64,000 bases of DNA. Origin: Diphasiastrum complanatum. Lineage: Eukaryota; Streptophyta; Lycopodiopsida; Lycopodiales; Lycopodiaceae. This document shows, piece by piece, positions 12,101-22,450 of this stretch. The notes under the pieces are model-generated. The model did not search any database and had not been told where the DNA came from. It saw only the letters and a program-made list of their open reading frames with translations. Numbering within the stretch: position 1 is the stretch's first letter; each line of letters opens with the position of its first letter. The translations under genes were made by a program, and so were the position numbers. The stretch lies in NCBI GenBank assembly GCA_029204225.1, contig CM055094.1, positions 4,954,063-5,018,062 on the forward strand, written 5' to 3'.

Positions 12101-15100
12101 TTAAAGCAACATGCTGATTTTCTTACTTAGTGAATACATGTCATTTTCATTTAAGGAGGGTGTTAGAATGATAAATGTAAATGATGTAGAAGCCATAGGT
12201 TACTATGACCCAAAAGGTCGAGATCTGTGTACCCATGGTCATTTATATTTTAGGCCCAAGTTAGTATGAAACTAACTTGTAGGGACTCGTGGGTCCACTA
12301 GGGGCCTATACATGTGAATTAAGTACCTAAATTGTTATTTGGGGTACTTAATTATTTTATGTAACTTATGGTAGCTAGATAGCCATTAGTCAAGTTATTG
12401 GACAGCCAACAGTCATGAAGGTAGATAGCCATCTTGGACTACTTATATGTAGCCATTCATTTGTATGATACACACTTTTGTTAAGCAATCTACTGTTCAT
12501 ATTGGCTGTCCACAAGTTTCTACAAGAGGGTCATCTAACCATGTCTATCTTCTCTTTGAGAATACTTTGTGAATGAATAGTCTTGATTCTGGATTCCTAC
12601 ACGGACTAGAAAGTTAAGTGGCCACTTTAAGCTTTTCTTCATTAATGCAAAACACTAATCAATGCTTTATGAATTGATATATATGTCTTGGAACTCTCTG
12701 TCTAGGGCTCAGTCAAAGTTGCCTGAGTAGATCAAGGACTTCAGTAGCACTTTCTAATACATTTGGTTCAAGTGAATAGGCCCCTTGACTTTCCCTCCCA
12801 CTAACTGAATTTCCTTGCAGGTAACACATTGTAAACGAAAAGGTGACCCAATTGACCCATTTATGATTATCTAGAGTTCAGTTTTTTCGTTAGATATAAT
12901 TTCTAAGTAGCAGAGTAAAAGGAAGAACAGAAGTATTTCATTGCACCAGAGAACACTATTTCGTTAGATATAATGTCTTTTATCTGGGTATGATGAAATA
13001 GATATGCATTCGCAGAAAGTGTGAAATCTGATGACATTTGTGACCAGAGAAAATTTAAGAGAGACCTATATTTCTTAAAACAAAGACATAGTCTAGGCAA
13101 ATAAAATACTTGCTCTCTAAAGATGTGGCATGAGCCTACTAGATTATAAACTGCAAAGAAATCAAGCTTTGAAAAATCCTGTGAATACCTTGCCATTTGG
13201 AAGTTCACCCCTATACACACGCCCCAAAGTGCCCTCACCAATAAGATTTTCCTGGCTGAAACTGTTTGTGGCTATTTGGAGATCTGCAACAGAAAATGCT
13301 GTTGCAGTGACCTGGACTTTAGAAACCTTACCAGACGTTGCTTTTATGGGACTTCTATCCTTCCCTGTTGGAACCTTTGTCCTTTCTGGCGGTGGCTTCA
13401 AGAACTTCTCAACTGAAAAATTATCCAGCAATTCCTCTGGTTGCTCTTTTCAAGACAATGTCACAATCACAATGATGGGCACATTCAATGTCTACCATAA
13501 AAAGAGGCGCATGAAAGCTTATTTCAGATTATCTAGTATCTGAGATGTACACTTTACGCTAATTAGTGAATATTTCTGTTCAAATGACCATAAGAATAAC
13601 AATTTTCCACCTCATACACATTTGCTAGAGAAATACTTAGCTTCCTTTTGCGGATACTATCAGTTAGGAGAGCTCACCTTTGACAGGCGAAATACCACCA
13701 AGTGGTCTTAACCATGTCGCATGACTTTGCTTCTCTTCGTCCTCTGTAAGACCTCGCTTCTTCCAGAAGAAATATACTAAAAGGAGACCTACAGCAACTA
13801 TTCCTAAAATCACTGCAATTATTATGCCTGCTAATCGCCCACCTGTCCAGAAACTCGTGGTGTTTCCTTGAGTGTTCCCATTGTTACCTGTGCCTTTTGG
13901 TGGAGAATTACCTCCTCTAGGTGAATGGGATCCAGGAGGGGGTGGAGTGAATGGAGGGGGTGGAGGAGCAGGGGAATTATTAAATAGATTGCCACCATCC
14001 CTGCAAACCACAAGTACTTCTAAGGAGCAGTAAGAGTTAAGAAACAAGGCCAAAAAAGAGCTTTGATTGACTATCAAAACTTTAGAATCCTCATATTAAA
14101 TCAGCATATTGTCACTCATTTCAGTACAAGTTTTTACAGCCCACATGGCTCGGCTTTTACACAGGAAGCAGAACATAAATGATAAATATTTCAAGCTTGC
14201 GTCATCTGAGCTTGAGGAGCTGATTGAATTGGGCTATTTTGATCTTAGTAAATAATCCACCTACCTAAAGTTGGGAATGGTAAGCAGTGAGGCAGGAACC
14301 CAGCCAGTAAATCGGTTGTTTTCAATGTTCCTGAAATCAAAGTGGAAAAATTTGTAGTTTCTGAGTTTTAAAACGAAAAATTCAACCAAACCCATCCTCA
14401 AAATTGAAGTTGCTGTCTTTATTTCTAACACAGTAAGAAAGAGCAAAATGTTATGACATATCTTCTAGAAATAAAATTTAAGGGGCATACACATCTTGTA
14501 AACTTAGCTGCCCCAGAACATTTATGCTGCCAGATAACTGGTTATCCTGCAAATGCCTGCAAAGCATACACAATGCGAGTGTGATCTAGATTTCCAGGAT
14601 AAAAAGTAGAGACGTATCACTCATGATTATCAACCCAAGATACTTTCAACACTTACAAGGTGGAAAGGCTTCCCAAGTTTGCAAAAGATGATGGTAATGC
14701 CCCGGTGAGTTGATTACTAGACAGATCTCTGCACCATATAGGTTTGTTAAATTTTGTCCTCTCTACTGCAAGATTCAAACTTATACATTGTTGAGCCATA
14801 TTATAAAATGCAACAAGGTGTAAATTCCAAAAATGGCACTTCATGTCTTAATAACCCAACCATTTATTAATGGTTTATTATCATGCACACGTTAAAGCCT
14901 CACTACATTAAACAACCCACATGTGAAGTTTAAATCTGTCTTGTTACAATATCTCCCAGCTCACAAATTAGCAAGAACAGCAAAGATTGCACTCAAACGT
15001 CCTATAGTGAAAGTGATACAATAGTTGTGTATTGACAGCAACAACAGGAAGAGGCAAATGATGCTTACAGAGAGCTCAGACTGTTGAGAGCTTGAAAAAC

Positions 15101-17086
15101 ATCTGGTATTTGATCATTCAAATGATTGTTGCCAAGATTCCTGTGAGCAAAAAAAAAAATTAAGCTAAACTAATGCTTTGTGGTATTATCAACCAGTGGG
15201 ATCACAGAGAATTAAAGCCGGCTGGGCAAGCCAAACTCAACCATGATAAGTATAAAAATAAAAACATAATAAGTATCGTTCGTATTATTTCACGATTCAG
15301 AGAAGCGAAAGAAAATGGGATGCTCACAGACTATTAATTCTACGGCATATCAAGCAAGAACAAATATCAGCAAGCAACTAGTATAAATCTTACAGATGTG
15401 TTAGAGCAGACAAACTTTTTAGTGAATATGGAACCGTCCCAGATAACTGATTGTTGTTGAGGTACCTAACAATAAAAAAAGCATAAGCCACCAGTTACAT
15501 TTATACAACTTCAGAATGAAACACGCTTATAGGTAAATACCTGTAAATTTTCCCTTTCAAAGCACTAGCTACAAAATACTGCAAATCTGATAACAATATA
15601 TATTATACATCAGGAGAGAAAATATTGTAATGCAGGTAAATTGCCGCTATAAGAAATGGTAGAAAGATAAAACTGATGCACTAAAACTATACTTACAACT
15701 CCTGAATATGAGGTGGCAGCTGATATGGTAGTGCTGACCCAATCTGATTGTTACTGAAATCTCTGCAATACATGCTATTCCACATGAGCCATTAAAGCCA
15801 AATTGAGAAATTGTGCATCATATGTCAGAGAGTTGAAACAGCACTCTTGCAAAAAGCAGATGAAAGAGTTATTCAGTAAAAGTTTTATCAATAAACACAA
15901 TTAGAAGGGCGATCAACGTATCAAATGAAGTAGTTTGAAAACGTTATTTTGGAAATTGAATGGTAGAACACATACAGAACCAGAAGATTGTTCAACTTAT
16001 CAAGGGCATAACCCAAGGAGCCTCCGAGATTGTGACCTGCTAGCTTTCTAAACACAAATCAACAAAAGCCTGTAAATCAGGAAACATTATTCTGAGAAAC
16101 ATCCTGCAAAACTTAACATGGCAACGTTTTTCTATTTTATAACTCAAAACTTTCCCATTCTAATGCTACAGTGCGCATGGTGAAGGATTCCATAAAGGTA
16201 CTTAAGAATCTGCTCAATTCAGAATAAGAGGAAAACAAGTTACATTGAAGTAATACTGGACCCCTTACACCCAACTCCCTGCCAGGACTCTCCACAGGGA
16301 TCCCCACCATTTGCTTTCCAACCACTGAGCTGAGGTGAATTTAGACTGGAGTAAAGGATTGAGAGAGCAGACGCTGGAACAAGAACACAGCATCAAAGAT
16401 CGGTCAGTACATTGATGATGGAAGCTAATTTTTGCCTCAAAAGTATCAACAATCAGGTTTTCTTGTCACGCAAAATGATTGATATGACCACTCAGTGACA
16501 ATCACGTTCTCATAAAATAATCCTTTCTTTCAATTCAAGAAGGAAGGTTATTCACGTTTTATCAGCCAAGGGAGCTTCTTAAACCCTGAAAACAAGTCTC
16601 TTATCCCTCTGCAAAGTAATTGTCAATTGGCATTTGCGATGCACAATGCCTCATCACTTATATCACAGATCAGTAGTTCTATTTGCAAGCTCAAAATGCC
16701 TACGAAAATTTGATAATTATCATGGAGAGGAGAGTTCATAAGAACATATACGCATAACAAAGGTTAATTGGAATATGAAAAGTGTCAGAAGTCTCTACTT
16801 CAACTCAGAAGTAAGTGTGCAGTATGCCAAAGATCTGCGCTTCATGCTCTTACTCATCCACATGGTTGGACAGAGTAACTGAGCCATGCATTGCATTCTT
16901 ATGGCTTTTAAGCTGAAAGGCAATGATGACAGAAAATTAGTTCATCTCTCATACAGTGAAAGCCAGTCCATTGAAGTTCGGTTTACCATCTTGAGAATCC
17001 GTTACTCCCTGAGCTGAGGATGCCAGCACCACCACGATCGTGAAGAAAGACAGCAACAGAGATTTCGCATATTTCATCATTGCCAT
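3305..17086 (-). CDS. STRUBBELIG-receptor family (SRF) LRR receptor-like kinase, 16 exons
   Basis: Predicted plasma-membrane LRR receptor kinase of the SRF family (STRUBBELIG-like; these act in plant cell and organ morphogenesis). Exons read from splice signals, 5' to 3': 17086-16987, 16373-16244, 16047-15976, 15762-15697, 15465-15394, 15140-15069, 14728-14657, 14556-14491, 14330-14265, 14000-13678, 13445-13189, 5994-5723, 5467-5329, 5220-5081, 3952-3802, 3460-3305. All phases agree and give 717 aa, usual for SRFs. Signal peptide about 1-27; SRF N-terminal motif [12 protein letters not shown]; LRRs about 78-239, mostly one 66- or 72-bp exon each; Pro-rich 249-275; transmembrane helix about 296-317; kinase domain after 400 with glycine loop [12 protein letters not shown] (415-426) and Lys437. 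HRD is HRN (535-537) and DFG is DCG (555-557), so it is an atypical, possibly inactive kinase, as in SRF relatives. I chose the ATG at 17086 because a signal peptide follows; an in-frame ATG lies further upstream. The exon 11 acceptor (AAAAG) is weak. Intron 11 (5995-13188) carries transposons; the rest of it shows nothing else. Confidence 0.92.
6095..6135. repeat. (CT)n microsatellite in SRF intron 11
   Basis: About 41 bp of uninterrupted CT dinucleotides, roughly 100 bp inside the intron from exon 12. On the gene's sense strand it reads as GA. Confidence 0.95.
6488..6875 (+). mobile_element. LTR-like fragment related to the gypsy LTR at 32864
   Basis: This sequence starts TGTGAAAGATTTGGCACCC and can be followed side by side with the LTR beginning at 32864 (TGGAAAGATTTGGCACCC). 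Shared blocks include GATCACAT-GTTATTTGAT, ACTTTAGGCC, AATGTCGCAG, GTCAAGTTAGTGAA and TGTCCTTGCT. There are no coding domains beside it, so it looks like a solo or truncated LTR that entered SRF intron 11 independently of the copia element. The ends are approximate. Confidence 0.65.
6865..7059 (+). repeat. Pair of ~46-bp imperfect direct repeats
   Basis: Units at about 6865-6910 and 7015-7059 share GAACATGTTT, CTTATCTGGTTA and CACAGAATCTGAATTTT, 150 bp apart. They lie just 5' of the copia insertion. Origin unknown; possibly an internal duplication in older repeat DNA. Confidence 0.7.
7134..7138. repeat. Target-site duplication, left copy (CGGAC)
   Basis: CGGAC lies directly before the 5' LTR and again directly after the 3' LTR at 12602-12606. 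A 5-bp duplication is the normal product of copia integration. Confidence 0.9.
7139..7581 (+). repeat. 5' LTR of the intronic copia element
   Basis: Begins TGTTAGAATAATAAATG and ends GGATTCCTACA. It is near-identical to 12161-12601. Confidence 0.95.
7582..7593 (+). promoter_or_regulatory. Primer-binding site (initiator tRNA-Met type)
   Basis: TGGTATCAGAGC starts immediately after the 5' LTR. It is the sequence complementary to the 3' end of plant initiator tRNA-Met used by most plant copia elements to prime minus-strand DNA synthesis. Confidence 0.93.
8219..9064 (+). pseudogene. Copia gag, disrupted in the zinc knuckle
   Basis: The frame opens with ATG at 8219 and runs 260 aa through a typical plant copia Gag (N-terminal [13 protein letters not shown] region; central [10 protein letters not shown] and [18 protein letters not shown] motifs; basic Lys/Ser-rich tail). 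It stops at TAA 8999-9001. That stop falls inside the CCHC knuckle: the first Cys-His precede it and [11 protein letters not shown] follows in the same frame. Gag forms the virus-like particle, and the knuckle binds element RNA. A 625-bp leader (7594-8218) with no domain precedes it. Confidence 0.88.
9198..12130 (+). pseudogene. Copia pol (PR-INT-RT-RNaseH), frameshifted and internally deleted
   Basis: Protease motif [11 protein letters not shown] at about 9230. Integrase 9420-10180 with GHLNFGGL, the CEGCILGK zinc region, [15 protein letters not shown] and QQNGVAEGK. The integrase C-terminus and the reverse transcriptase N-terminal half follow in another frame from 10176 ([39 protein letters not shown]). 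The RT frame ends at 11579, exactly where YVDD should follow, and resumes near the end of pol at about 11600. RNase H continues to 12130 ([55 protein letters not shown]). The reading frame changes near 9420, 10180 and 11600, so no functional Pol can be made. Confidence 0.9.
12151..12160 (+). promoter_or_regulatory. Polypurine tract of the intronic copia element
   Basis: TTAAGGAGGG sits directly against the 3' LTR start (TGTTAGAATG). This is the normal position and purine composition of the plus-strand primer. Confidence 0.9.
12161..12601 (+). repeat. 3' LTR of the intronic copia element
   Basis: Begins TGTTAGAATGATAAATG, ends GGATTCCTACA, and is followed by the right TSD copy CGGAC. It differs from the 5' LTR by seven substitutions and lacks two T residues near its end. 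Confidence 0.95.
12602..12606. repeat. Target-site duplication, right copy (CGGAC)
   Basis: Matches 7134-7138 exactly. Confidence 0.9.
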
Positions 17087-17639
17087 ATGAAAACAGCAAA
17101 CAGGTAGCTTCTGAGCTGCAATTCCAAAAGGCAAAGAGTCGCTATTCCCCGGCAGGGGCAAGAGCCGCCAAATAATCATCTGATGCAAAACAGAGAATCA
17201 GGCAGCAAGGAGAGGACGAGCATTCTGGATTTTCGTCCAATGTCGCAAATTCAAGAGCATGTGACGACTGCAGCTTCTCTAAAAGAAGGAAACACGATAG
17301 TTCTAGCGCATCCTTTGTCTAAAGCTCTAGTTTAGAGAATAAGAAACAGATTGCTGATGAAGATAAGGCTTCTATCTGCTGGAAACCAGAAGAATTGAGG
17401 CAAAGCTTAAGCAAGATCTAATCTACCAAAACAAACGTAAAATACTATTGTAAGACACAATGTCAGTGTGCAGAAACCGAAAAAGAGCATAAAACAAAGG
17501 CAAAATCAGTCCATAGCAAAGAAAAGAAGCTGCAGCATGCGGTGTCTGCTCAGCAGAGACAATCAGATAGAGATCGGGAGATGAATGGATCGCGAAAAAG
17601 CTATGGCGGAGAGAAACAAAGACACAGAAGCAAAAGGAA

Positions 17640-17641
<2 letters not shown>

Positions 17642-17671
<30 letters not shown>
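17642..17671. repeat. (GA)n microsatellite upstream of SRF
   Basis: About 30 bp of AG repeats on the plus strand, that is CT repeats on the SRF sense strand. CT-rich tracts in plant promoters and 5' UTRs can bind GAGA-binding (BPC) proteins; whether this one does is inference. Confidence 0.9.
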
Positions 17672-17678
<7 letters not shown>

Positions 17679-17733
17679 AGAGACACAGCCGTCAGATCTT
17701 GCCACGTTTAAAAGATTAGCCATTGAAAAATTT

Positions 17734-17758
17734 CCACGTGGCAAAATTAACACGTGGC
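17734..17758 (-). promoter_or_regulatory. Paired CACGTGGC G-box/ABRE-like motifs
   Basis: CCACGTGGC at 17734-17742 and CACGTGGC at 17751-17758. CACGTG is the plant G-box, and the ACGTGGC form is the ABRE core bound by bZIP factors. They lie about 650 bp upstream of the SRF start codon, next to a third copy at 17864. Function is inferred from the motif only. Confidence 0.6.
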
Positions 17759-17863
17759 ACATATCTAATGGCTCAGGAGTAAACCTACGCCGTGCCATAA
17801 AATCCCGTCGCAGGACCCACAGCGAGAGAGAGAGGACCAGAATGTCTGATCCGGTGGGATTTT

Positions 17864-17871
17864 CCACGTGG
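17864..17871 (-). promoter_or_regulatory. CCACGTGG G-box motif
   Basis: A palindromic CCACGTGG about 110 bp upstream (in the gene's direction) of the paired motifs. Confidence 0.5.
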
Positions 17872-18358
17872 TCCGAGCCCGAAGAGTCCTAGCGGCACAG
17901 AGTATCTCACTTCCCACCCGTCGATATTTTGACACCTGTCATGTTTAATCTGGTTAAAGAACGTGGCGAAATCTGGACGTTCTTGGTTTGATCGAACGGT
18001 GTAGGATTTCGAATGCGTGCCGTGAAAATTCGGGGGGAGCCCCCAAGTACCATCCTTCGTCAATGAGCAGGCCCCAGCTCTCGTGTTGGTCGCAACCACG
18101 TAGCACTTGCCAGCCAGCAGGTCACGTATGTGACTCCAGTCTGCAGCCACCCACCTCCCTACCAAAAAAAGGTCTCACTGACCTATAGGCTCCTTGGCTT
18201 CCTCACCAATTCCTATCACTACCAAAAAAGCGGCATTTACCAAAGGCATTGTAGATAGGAAATTCAAGTGCTAGCCACCTTCAATCACAAAATCTATCTG
18301 TGTTCATCGATACCCAAACTCTATGCCAAAATCTCTCATGAGAACAATCGACGAGGGA

Positions 18359-18540
18359 CTGACACGTAGCATTAGAACACCATTTGGAATTTTCATGTGA
18401 AAACAATCACTGACTCGCTATCGTCTACCACAAATATGTGGACCTACCACATGTCACTGGAAGGTCCAGTGATGCATGGTAGCAAGTCATTGATTGTCCA
18501 CATGGCAATTTTGGACAATTGTCGCTAGACCTGATGTCGG
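18359..18540. repeat. Degenerate foldback (MITE-like inverted repeat)
   Basis: Arms at about 18359-18414 and 18484-18540 are imperfect reverse complements; for example GTCAGTGATTGTTTTCACATG on the reverse strand pairs with GTCATTGATTGTCCACATG. A perfect inner stem TCACTGG/CCAGTGA lies at the centre, near 18455-18475. No coding capacity. It could be an old MITE or a hairpin-forming intergenic sequence. Confidence 0.45.
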
Positions 18541-20147
18541 AGTTTTCATTTTGTCATTGCCATAAACCATTGGACCTTGTCGAGTTATGAGACAACAAGT
18601 CGTTGGATGGCTGTCCATAGGAAAATTTCGAGAGAAGTTGAACTTGCTTTTATTAAATGAAAGGTGGGAGAACCCATCAAGGTACAAAATTATTACATGG
18701 AATGAGATTGTCAAATGACAAACAAGCGTAGTAAATAGAAATTTGTAAAATATGAGCATTTCCAAAAGAATCGTTACTCACACTTGGCATAACACACAAG
18801 ACACTAAAAGCCTCAAGTCATCTCTCCCTTCCTCCCACAGTTTTCTTTCTTCTTTGTCTTATTGTATCACCAGAGCAAATTATGTGTATTCATTGTACAT
18901 TGAGTAATAGGTTGAATCTAAGCAAGGATCACATGGCTCCCATATATCAACGGCAAAGTGGGCAAAGTTTGGAGTCATGTCAATGTGGAATGATTATCCC
19001 CCTTAACAAATTGTTTCAATTTGAACAACAAATCAATTTTATTCTCTCCCATGAGGAGTAAATATTCCTCTTAGGATCTCCATGCAACCTGAATAAGCAA
19101 TTGACCTCCTATTCTTGCATTATAGCAGTCAAACACCATGCAAGTGCCCTCATATATGATTATTAATTACATTACCAGCCAAGTCCGGAATGACGAGGCA
19201 TAACTAATAACCATATACACTGGAGTGACCGGCTATCCATGTCATGAATTATTCTGAATCCCACATACTGGACATGGACGTAACATGTATGCAAAGAAAA
19301 TGAGGTTTATTAACAGTCTTTGACATGAATTGTTACAAGTGCTCCTTTTATATATCTTGTAAAAACAAGTACTTTTTGAAAATCTATAGAACAACAACAA
19401 CATAGTTGTCATTCATCATCATGCAAGTAAACTACTTTTTCTCCCTTGTATATGAAGTACTTCTTGAAAATGAAAGAACAACAACGCATTTGGCATCATC
19501 ATAATGCAAGCAATTCATGCAGCAAGCATATGATAAAACCAAAAATGAATGTTTTTCCTAACCTTGGCAAGGCCAAAAGCATTTGACATGAGGATGTCTT
19601 TGTGAAAGGAAGAAATGTAGAATCAATGCAAAATCTAAACTTTCATTCAATCATTTCGCTTATTTTATTTGTGTGCCAAAGACAAAAGGGTCTAGGCGGT
19701 TGTAAAGAGCTCAAATTTTATGGTATTGAAAATCTAATGCACAAAGCTCCAATTCTAGAGCACACATTGTATCGTTTACTTTTTCAAGTAGTGAAAAACA
19801 TTCTAGAAATTAGAATAGAGATTGAAAATCCTGAAAAGAATAATGATCAGTTGCATAATCTTATGGTGAGAAAAAATGATCAAATTCCAAAGATTTGGAG
19901 TCATTACATAAATTATATTTACATGTCATCAAAGATGCATACATATTGTAAGAAAGTTAAAGGTAATAACTTCAAAGGACATCTGTGATCTTTTGTCAAA
20001 AGATGTTACCAAAAGAGAAGGATTCAAACTTTCAAAATGTAGACATGAATAATACACTATGAAGTCTTGATTTTTTTTTGGCAAACAAAAAGAGGAATAG
20101 AGCCGATACCTTCGATTACACACTCAACATCATTTTGGTTGTGGGGG
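18541..20147. other. Intergenic region without recognisable gene
   Basis: A 128-codon open frame at 19602-19988 on the plus strand has no domain, no transmembrane pattern and no similarity I recognise. I treat it as chance in AT-rich DNA. Nothing else is visible. Confidence 0.45.
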
Positions 20148-20318
20148 TTGTTGGAGTTAATCTTACTCCTACTCATCCTAACTGCTTTCCGCCTCACTCA
20201 AGGAAATCACTCTCTCATCACAGTCTACAGAAATGATCCATTTTCCCCCACAGTCTACAGAAATACACACAAAGTTCAAACAGGCAGGGCACCGCAAGGA
20301 ACCGCTTGAGTCTAGCCT

Positions 20319-20490
20319 GCGGTCACAATGCGAAGTGGACGATCCCTAGGAGGACCGAAAGAATACCGCAACTCATCACTTGTGGTCAGCATGCGAAGTG
20401 GATGAACTGCAGCTTACGAAGAGGACTGACCGAAGGAACACCGCAAGTCAACGATTGCGGTCAACATGCGGTTGTGACCGCACTGCAATA
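20319..20490. repeat. GC-rich tandem repeat inside the LTR
   Basis: Three units starting at about 20319, 20382 and 20457 share GCGGTCA-CATGCGAAGTGGA, GGACCGAA/GACCGAAGGAACACCGCAA and CAACGATT-like blocks. Unit lengths are about 63-75 bp. Short repeats of this kind occur in the U3 of many LTRs. Confidence 0.6.
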
Positions 20491-21173
20491 TCATGCTCCC
20501 GCACACATGCGAAGGAGATTTTATACAACTTGTTTACGTCTTCACGCTCCGCCAATAATCGATCTACGGATCTACTACTAGAACTGTTAATAATCTTTTA
20601 AATTGTGTAATTAGAATAACATGAGATCATCCAATAGCTATATAAGGAACTGAGCGAGTAGAGACAAAACATGAAGAGATCAAACCACCAAAATTGGTTT
20701 TCAGTATCTGACTCCTCAAAGTTAGAGATTATAGGGAGAGTAAAAAGTATTTAGAATTATAGCAATTACTTGTTTCTATAAGTAGGATCACGCGCTCAAT
20801 GCAATTGTTTTGTGATTTGATAGTTGTTACTACAACATTTATTATACAGAATCGCTACTGTTTAATCACATTGCATTTGTGTTGAATGTTTGATTACTCT
20901 CACTCTTCTTCCTCTAATGTCACAAGTATCAGTAACGGAGAAATGCATGGGTATCTTAGATGCCTAATCATCTAGCATTTCTTTATGGTTGTCTATGACA
21001 CTTACCTTGATATGCAGTAACAATACATATCAGAACTGCTCCATCATTCTGTTCTCGAAGTAATCCAGATCCTTACATTATCAGTTTTTATTTTTTTCAT
21101 TGTCGTTCTTTCTTTGTTGGGACGACGGCCTCTGATTTGTTGCGGCTTATTCACTGTGTCATTCCCGACAGAG

Positions 21174-21185
21174 TGATATCAGAGT
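21174..21185 (+). promoter_or_regulatory. Degenerate primer-binding site
   Basis: TGATATCAGAGT differs from the usual TGGTATCAGAGC at two positions and stands between the probable LTR and the gag start. Confidence 0.55.
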
Positions 21186-21289
21186 ATGGTTTTGGATTCA
21201 CTAGAGTCTTAAGATTGAAAGAACCTAATACGTTCATATTTCAGAGCTAGTTTATATCAGATTTATATAATGTCTGTTCATCAATCTTC

Positions 21290-22364
21290 ATGGAAGGTTC
21301 AACCTCAGAAATCCAATTGATCAACAAGTTCAACGGAGATGATTTCCACATGTGAAAATTCAAAATGAGGGTGATACTGATTGAAAAGGAGATATGGGAA
21401 TACATCAACGGTTCAATAGCCTAGACTGGAGAAACCAGAACTGCTACCAACATGGGAAGCAAAGGATGGCAAACCTCTTGCCATTGTATCCTTAAATCTG
21501 AAAGATACTCAGATAGCTCATGTATTAGATTGTTCTACTTCTAAAGAAGCATGGGACATTTTGACAAGTATGTATGAAACTTTAAATGTATCGACTCGTC
21601 TCTTTCTGAGAAAGAAGGTCCTTACCCTCAAAATGAGCGAAGGCACCTCAATCAGTGATCATCTAAATGAGTTCAAACAATTTTTGAATCAATTAGCTAC
21701 TATAGGTTTGCCTATTTCAGAAGAAGACTCTACTATGTCTCTTCTTGCCAGTCTTCCTCCCTCCTACGACAATCTAGTATTGCTTTTGATTAATACCCCT
21801 GCGCTATCACTCCAAAAGCTGACAACAAGTTTATTGCAGGAAGAAGTAAGGAGAAAAAGCTTATCTACCTTGAGCAACAAGATAATGGCCTTGTACTCCA
21901 ATAAGCAACATTCCAAGAAGAAGAACTTCAAGGATAAGAAGACAAAGGTTGAGCAGACAAATTCAACGCAACAACAACAACAACAACAAAGTTGACAACA
22001 ACTTGCCAAGACCAAACTCTTTTGCAGACATTGCAAGAGATCCAATCACAACATCAAACATTGTCGGATCCTCAAGCACAATGAAGTGAGAAAAAATATG
22101 CAACAACTCCAAGAAAGAAGCTCTAACTCTGTCAAAAATTCCCAAGAAGAAGAACAGACATTCATGGTACAAGATGAACCCATTAGAGATGCCTTGGATT
22201 GGTATCTCGATTCCGGTGCTTCTCAGCACATGACTCCATGCAAGTTCCTATTCGAAGATCTCACACTAGCAAATTTGAGGTACATTTACTTCGATGATTC
22301 AAGTACACTACAGATTGAAGACAAATGTTCTATATACGCCTTTATCTTCCAAATGGTAAATTGA
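21290..22364 (+). pseudogene. Copia gag-protease remnant
   Basis: Starts MEGSTSEIQLINKFNGDDF. Stops follow where conserved Trp codons are expected near 21355 and 21425. The best-kept part is 21561-21995 (Gag: SMYETLNVSTRLFLRKKVL, KMSEGTSISDHLNEFKQFL). The zinc knuckle C-R-H-C-K-R-S-N-H-N-I-K-H-C is intact (CX2CX4HX4C) but lies after a TGA at 21993-21995 in the same frame. The protease motif DWYLDSGASQHMT is at about 22195. Confidence 0.85.
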
Positions 22365-22450
22365 CCTTGTTTAAGGATGTACTGTATGTATCCAAACTGA
22401 CAAAGAATTTAATGTTAGTCAGCAAGATCATTGATCAGGACTAAAGAGCC

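Larger units (their letters stand above)
7139..12601 (+). mobile_element. Ty1/copia LTR retrotransposon inserted in SRF intron 11 (coding-defective)
   Basis: Complete LTR element: 443-bp and 441-bp LTRs with TG...CA ends, a primer-binding site, a polypurine tract and a 5-bp TSD. The domain order gag-PR-INT-RT-RNaseH is that of copia elements. It lies antisense to the host SRF gene, between the exon coding the glycine loop and the exon coding the kinase Lys. The LTRs differ by about seven substitutions and one 2-bp indel, so the insertion is recent. The coding region is nevertheless broken: a stop in the zinc knuckle, at least three frameshifts, and an internal deletion that removes the reverse transcriptase active-site region. 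It would have needed proteins from another copy to move. Confidence 0.95.
17087..18200 (-). promoter_or_regulatory. 5' UTR and promoter region of the SRF gene
   Basis: This is the region upstream of the SRF start codon. It is more GC-rich than most of the window and has a pyrimidine tract on the gene's sense strand at 17642-17671 and several ACGTG motifs. I see no convincing TATA box and cannot place the transcription start. The limits are arbitrary. Confidence 0.45.

Noticed and set aside
13130-13543. Plus-strand 137-codon frame
   Set aside because: It overlaps SRF exon 11 in antisense; the exon on the minus strand explains its openness.
17423-17867. Minus-strand frames with Leu-Ser runs upstream of SRF
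   Set aside because: They arise from the GA/CT tract in the 5' region of the SRF gene.
19602-19988. 128-codon plus-strand frame
   Set aside because: No domain, homology or flanking signals; length is compatible with chance in AT-rich DNA.
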